A stretch of 8,494 nt of DNA from an uncultured Actinomycetes bacterium (GTDB taxonomy: Bacteria; Actinomycetota; Actinomycetes; Nanopelagicales; Nanopelagicaceae). The notes beneath the pieces were generated by a model. The model searched no databases. It saw only the letters and a program-made list of their open reading frames with translations, and was not told the DNA's origin. Where the stretch lies: assembly GCA_903932885.1 (NCBI GenBank), contig CAIZHT010000043.1, forward strand, positions 1 to 8,494, in the 5' to 3' direction. Below, piece by piece: positions 6,344 to 8,494 of the stretch. Position 1 is the stretch's first letter. Every line of letters begins with the position of its first letter. The position numbers were made by a program, and so were the translations under genes.

Positions 6344-7192
6344 TTATCCAATGATTAGAGCAATAGAAAAAATAGCGGCAAAGAGCAATTGCAATTTTCC
6401 AGTAGCGCCCAGCAAGGCAATCAACTCTTTGCCGACCGCGCCTTTGAGCACCTTGCGGGAAACTCCAAGACTTATTGGGGCGGCAAGGAGAGTAAGAGCG
6501 CCCCATGGAATGGTTGTTGCTATAGCTGCGACATGAGCAGAAACAATGAGAAAAACGAAAGAGTAGCGGGCGTAACGATCGCCGAGTCGGACTGCAAGAG
6601 TGCGTTTTCCTACGAGGAAATCTTTCTCACGATCACGAATATTATTGACGGCAAGAATTGCGCACGCTAGTGCCCCTATTGGAATTGATGCAAGAGCGCT
6701 TTGAAAAGTTACAGATTCAGTTTGAACATAAAAAGTTCCCATGGTTGCTACTAAACCAAAAAAGATAAATACAGAAATTTCACCAAAGCCGCTGTAACCA
6801 TATGGATTTTGCCCACCTGTGTAACCCCAAGCAGCAAGAATTGCAATACCGCCAATGAGTATGAGCCACCATGAAGTTTGTGATGCAAGTATGAGTCCTG
6901 CAATCGCTCCAATAAGAAATGAAATATATGCAGCGCGCTTTACCGCACCAGGTGATGCAAGACCACTAGCGGTGAGACGAGTTGGCCCAACACGATCTGC
7001 ATCAGTGCCCCGAATTCCATCGGAATAGTCATTTGCAAAATTCACTCCTACTTGAAGGCTCAAACTAACCAGAAGCGCCAATGTTGCACGCGAAGGTTGA
7101 AATTCATTTCCAGCCAATGCAGTTGCAACTAATACAGGAGCAATAGCTGCGGGCAACGTTCGAGGGCGCGCTCCTAGAATCCATTTATTCAT
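6344..7192 (-). CDS. menA: 1,4-dihydroxy-2-naphthoate polyprenyltransferase MenA
   Basis: A 282-residue UbiA-superfamily integral membrane prenyltransferase with about eight or nine hydrophobic segments. It joins a polyprenyl chain from polyprenyl diphosphate to 1,4-dihydroxy-2-naphthoate, giving demethylmenaquinone. The first Asp-rich, Mg2+-binding motif is NFANDYSD at 51-58, extended by GIRGTD, and the second is NNIRDREKD at 183-191. The N-terminal WILGARPRTLPAAIAPVLV is characteristic of MenA rather than UbiA or COX10, as is the GPTRLTASGL segment (about 69-78). The ATG at 7192 overlaps the last 8 bases of menE, including its stop, and there is no Shine-Dalgarno, so translation is probably coupled to menE. 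Length and motifs are complete. Confidence 0.94.
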   Translation of the reverse strand: MNKWILGARPRTLPAAIAPVLVATALAGNEFQPSRATLALLVSLSLQVGVNFANDYSDGIRGTDADRVGPTRLTASGLASPGAVKRAAYISFLIGAIAGLILASQTSWWLILIGGIAILAAWGYTGGQNPYGYSGFGEISVFIFFGLVATMGTFYVQTESVTFQSALASIPIGALACAILAVNNIRDREKDFLVGKRTLAVRLGDRYARYSFVFLIVSAHVAAIATTIPWGALTLLAAPISLGVSRKVLKGAVGKELIALLGATGKLQLLFAAIFSIALIIG

Positions 7193-8267
7193 TATGAAGT
7201 AATTCTACGAGTGCTTTGCGATCTACTTTGCCAATCCCAATTTGAGGAATCACATCAACTCTATGAATTTTCTTAGGTTTTGCAGATACTCCAAGGGTCT
7301 TCTCTAAGAATATAAGCAATGTTGAATCTTCAATTTCGCCAACAATTGCTAGATGTAGTGCGTGGCCCCATTCAGCATCGCTGACTGCGAATGCAGCGGC
7401 TTGAATATCAGGAAAATGAAGTGATAAAAGCTCATCGATAGCACTGAGGGAGACATTTTCTCCACCACTAATAATAATTTCATCATCTCGCCCAAGGATT
7501 TGAAGAAAACCATCGGTGTATTCGCCGATATCTTGAGTAGTGAACCACGTACCATCAAAAGATTTCTGCCATTCATCTTCTGCATTGAGATATGCAGATG
7601 CGAGAGATTGACCGCTTATTCGCACTAATGAATGTGCATTGATTTCAAATTTTATTCCATCGAGTGGTTTACCGTCATAAACACACCCACCACACGTTTC
7701 ACTCATCCCATATGTTGTAACGATTGTGATTTTATGGTTTTCTGCTTGATCTCTCAGGTGTCGAGGTAAATGTGCGCCACCCACTAGTACAGCTTGAGCA
7801 GACTGTAAGTGACGTAACAATCTTTCATCACCATGTAGTGCGCGGTATAACTGCGTTGGAACAATTGCCGTGAAATCAGTGCGCGGATATTCTCCTTCAA
7901 AATTCCTCAAATCAATTGGTTCACTCTGTAATTCGATAGAGCGCACCAAGACATTTACTCCGGCGATATGAGTAAGTGGAAGTAAGAGCGACCAACGTTG
8001 ACCAATGGTGGCTCCAAGAAATTTATGTGATGCTTGCGCAGATGCAGTAACAGCCTGGGCAGTGAGAGCAACTTCTTTGGCAACACCTGTACTTCCAGTA
8101 GTGGTGACGACTACTGCAATTGAATCTGGCGCGAATGAGGATTTGACTGGTCCAAAAGCTAGCGCCGGCCCATTACCGAGCAGAGCAGAAGTAATTTTTG
8201 CCATTATTTCGGCAAGGGGCTCTTCCGAGCCTACGAGGCTCACTTTTCGTTGTGACTTCATATCCAT
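7185..8267 (-). CDS. menE: o-Succinylbenzoate-CoA ligase MenE (short actinobacterial form)
   Basis: A 360-residue ANL-superfamily adenylate-forming enzyme that activates o-succinylbenzoate with ATP and CoA for MenB. Motifs in order: phosphate-binding loop TTTGSTGVAK (55-64); LLPLTHIAGVN (95-105); TTYGMSET (184-191); TQDIGE with ribose-binding D246; hinge region LGRDDEIIISGGENVS (258-273); and the catalytic K347 in IGIGKVDRKAL. It is about 100 residues shorter than Bacillus or E. coli MenE because the N-terminal part before the P-loop is only about 50 residues. As I recall, mycobacterial MenE (Rv0542c) is similarly short, so this is a lineage form and not a truncation. Two in-frame ATGs, at 8267 and 8261, are possible; the first is listed, with a TAGCCT hexamer 9 bases upstream. 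The menA start overlaps its 3' end. Together with menA and divergent menB this identifies the menaquinone substrate over a general acyl-CoA ligase. Confidence 0.92.
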   Translation of the reverse strand: MDMKSQRKVSLVGSEEPLAEIMAKITSALLGNGPALAFGPVKSSFAPDSIAVVVTTTGSTGVAKEVALTAQAVTASAQASHKFLGATIGQRWSLLLPLTHIAGVNVLVRSIELQSEPIDLRNFEGEYPRTDFTAIVPTQLYRALHGDERLLRHLQSAQAVLVGGAHLPRHLRDQAENHKITIVTTYGMSETCGGCVYDGKPLDGIKFEINAHSLVRISGQSLASAYLNAEDEWQKSFDGTWFTTQDIGEYTDGFLQILGRDDEIIISGGENVSLSAIDELLSLHFPDIQAAAFAVSDAEWGHALHLAIVGEIEDSTLLIFLEKTLGVSAKPKKIHRVDVIPQIGIGKVDRKALVELLHNE

Positions 8268-8275
8268 TGCCGTCG

Positions 8276-8282
8276 TAGGCTA
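8276..8282. promoter_or_regulatory. Opposed overlapping -10 hexamers between menE and menB
   Basis: The 7 bases TAGGCTA contain TAGGCT on the plus strand (8276-8281) and TAGCCT on the minus strand (8277-8282). Both fit TANNNT. Initiation 7 bases downstream would put the menB start near 8288, leaving a leader of about 21 bases with a Shine-Dalgarno, and the menE start near 8270, leaving a leader of 2-3 bases. The two start points would be about 18 bp apart. The -35 boxes are poor on both strands (best for menB: TTGTGA at 8250-8255, with a long 20-base spacer). Confidence 0.4.
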
Positions 8283-8299
8283 TCGCTAGCAACGAAGAT

Positions 8300-8304
8300 G
8301 GAGG
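8300..8304 (+). promoter_or_regulatory. Shine-Dalgarno deciding the menB GTG start
   Basis: GGAGG ends 4 bases before the GTG at 8309. ATG triplets at 8298 and 8307 are in another frame and hit TGA at once (8310-8312), so GTG is the only start that fits this site and the MenB N-terminus. It is one of the few clear Shine-Dalgarno sites at a transcript's first gene in this window. Confidence 0.65.
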
Positions 8305-8308
8305 AAAT

Positions 8309-8494
8309 GTGAGCAGACCGATCAAGCGTGATTTTGGCAGCCGTGAGATTCCGCAATGGAAGAGTGCTCCCGGAGCGCAAGCATTTACCGATGTGAAATA
8401 TGAAATCGGTGATGGGATTGCCAAGATAACAATCAACCGCCCTTCAGTTCGTAATGCATTTAGACCACAAACAATTATTGAATTGCAATCTGCA
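8309..8494 (+). CDS. menB: 1,4-dihydroxy-2-naphthoyl-CoA synthase MenB, N-terminal 62 residues only
   Basis: An open frame from GTG 8309 runs to the window end (exactly 62 codons), so most of the protein is missing. The visible part has a charged lead ([20 protein letters not shown]), then [20 protein letters not shown] and [16 protein letters not shown]. RNAFRPxT is characteristic of MenB within the crotonase superfamily; general enoyl-CoA hydratases usually have KxNAL here. MenB cyclises o-succinylbenzoyl-CoA, the product of the divergently encoded MenE. The catalytic residues lie beyond the edge and cannot be checked. It has a clear GGAGG site and shares a 41-bp spacer with menE. Confidence 0.9.
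   Translation, partial: MSRPIKRDFGSREIPQWKSAPGAQAFTDVKYEIGDGIAKITINRPSVRNAFRPQTIIELQSA

Noticed and set aside
6389..6670. 93-codon plus-strand open frame antisense to menA
   Set aside because: The product has no family features, there is no start signal, and menA is clearly coding on the other strand.
7185..8267. MenE as a truncated pseudogene because of its short length
   Set aside because: All adenylation motifs through the C-terminal catalytic lysine K347 are intact, and short MenE proteins are, as I recall, normal in actinobacteria.

Overview
This window looks like ordinary core genome from a streamlined, low-GC actinobacterium (Actinomycetota). An acI-type aquatic lineage such as Nanopelagicales would fit, but that is inference from gene content and base composition, not a search. 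Four signs point this way: a helicase-associated protein of the mycobacterial Rv0862c type, a short actinobacterial-type MenE, the gene order histidine phosphatase - thioredoxin lipoprotein - ccdA - resB - ccsA that I recall from Mycobacterium tuberculosis (Rv0525-Rv0529), and menA/menE/menB close by as in that genome. The DNA is AT-leaning by eye, genes are packed with overlaps of 1 to 8 bases, and no stretch over about 50 bases lacks a gene. I see no tRNA, rRNA, CRISPR, IS element or prophage.

Layout. Bases 1-923 (minus) hold the N-terminal part of a DNA-repair-helicase-associated protein that runs off the left edge. Bases 975-1742 (minus) encode a HAD-IB phosphatase. A 50-bp divergent spacer follows. 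Bases 1793-6069 (plus) form an unbroken five-gene operon: a histidine phosphatase and then a complete System II (Ccs/Res) cytochrome c maturation set, with a TlpA/ResA-like thioredoxin lipoprotein, CcdA, ResB/Ccs1 and CcsA/ResC. Every junction in this operon is a 1-base or 4-base stop/start overlap. On the minus strand, converging on ccsA, are a small PLDc_N membrane protein (6071-6325), menA (6344-7192) and menE (7185-8267). The divergent menB starts at 8309 and leaves the window at the right edge.

How the genes work together. CcdA moves reducing equivalents across the membrane to the thioredoxin lipoprotein, which keeps apocytochrome c cysteines reduced. ResB and CcsA carry haem outward and attach it. 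MenE, MenB and MenA carry out o-succinylbenzoate activation, ring closure and prenylation in menaquinone synthesis. The window therefore supplies two parts of one respiratory chain: the quinone pool and the c-type cytochromes it reduces through a bc complex (not in the window).

Regulation. Several starts have a TANNNT -10-like hexamer only 6 to 9 bases upstream of the start codon and no clear Shine-Dalgarno, which suggests leaderless mRNAs. The menE/menB spacer has two opposed -10 hexamers sharing five bases. The helicase-associated gene has a perfect 7-bp inverted repeat enclosing its putative -10. I found no strong candidate for a new biological system; these promoter arrangements are the most interesting features.
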